NCBI RefSeq assembly: GCF_002288925.2
Contig: NW_022098023.1
Coordinates: 33,769,651-33,833,650, forward strand
Reading direction: 5' to 3'
Length of the DNA: 64,000 nucleotides
Source: Delphinapterus leucas
Taxonomy: Eukaryota > Chordata > Mammalia > Artiodactyla > Monodontidae
A program made the position numbers and the translations under genes. Below, piece by piece: positions 63,691 to 64,000 of the stretch. The notes beneath the pieces were generated by a model. It worked only from the letters and a program-made list of their open reading frames with translations. It did no database searches and was not told the DNA's origin. Every line of letters begins with the position of its first letter. Positions within the stretch are counted from its first letter, which is position 1.

Positions 63691-64000
63691 TTATATAGAA
63701 AGTTGAATAATATGCAAATAGGAATTTTTCATATAATAATACTCTATAAACAAAGATGTGTACTTGCTCCTTAAATAATTTTCGGAAGAATCCTTACCAG
63801 AGGAAAATAACAAGAAATATCACAGGAGACCAAGATCAACTACCAAAATATTCTTTCCTGAGAGAATGCCACTGAATGCTACGTTGTCATCAGTGAGGGA
63901 ACCGATTTGTTAATCAAGGTATCAATTCAATTTATGATCAATTTTGATAATAGTTATTACTGAGAATTCAACATTCTCATTGTCTCACTCATTCGAAGCA

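Larger units (their letters stand above)
60985..64000 (+). other. DACH1: DACH1 intron, 5' part
   Basis: The next intron begins GTAATT and runs beyond the window. It holds GT-rich microsatellites, a MIR, an antisense L1, sense L1 pieces and a candidate LTR. Nothing was recognised in 63691-64000. Confidence 0.85.

Noticed and set aside
1..64000. CRISPR array, operon, plasmid or viral genome
   Set aside because: Repeats here are SINEs, LINEs and microsatellites of a mammalian intron; no regularly spaced direct repeats or prokaryotic genes.

Overview
The window is a stretch of mammalian, almost certainly cetacean, nuclear DNA lying inside one gene, DACH1 (dachshund family transcription co-repressor), which is read on the + strand. 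The cetacean call rests on five tRNA-derived CHR-type SINEs, at least three of them with good target-site duplications, and on several copies of the L1 3' end typical of cetartiodactyls. No ruminant BovB/Bov-tA or primate Alu element was recognised. The DNA is AT-rich and CpG-poor apart from the SINEs, with no sign of a promoter, CpG island or second gene.

Layout: 1-2821 is the end of an upstream intron. 2822-2983 is a 162-bp phase-1/phase-1 exon with a nine-alanine run. From 2984 to about 60.2 kb is one very large intron carrying MIR, L2, hAT, L1 and CHR elements among long unassigned AT-rich stretches. 60204-60360 is the alternative cassette exon. 60361-60811 is a 451-bp intron. 60812-60984 is the next constitutive exon, leaving in phase 0. 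60985-64000 is the start of another intron, with L1 pieces and a probable solo LTR. All coding sequence here belongs to the low-complexity linker between the N-terminal DNA-binding Dachshund box and the C-terminal Dachshund box, both of which lie outside the window.

The most interesting point is the cassette exon. From the expected acceptor it is 157 bp long, not a multiple of three. Its first third is in frame with the upstream exon and its remainder is in frame with the downstream exon, with one extra base near 60256-60260 between them. Read straight through, it hits TAG at 60293. A tandem CAG acceptor pair 4 and 7 nt further in (exon starts 60208 or 60211) would give a completely open exon in phase at both ends. 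The exon is therefore a decayed cassette, a poison exon, an exon rescued by an acceptor shift, or a sequence error. An antisense L1 lies only about 85 bp upstream of it.

No operon, CRISPR array, RNA gene or intact mobile-element gene was found. Short ORFs across the window are chance frames or run through SINEs and simple repeats. Comparisons with DACH1 and repeat consensus sequences are from memory; no alignment was run.
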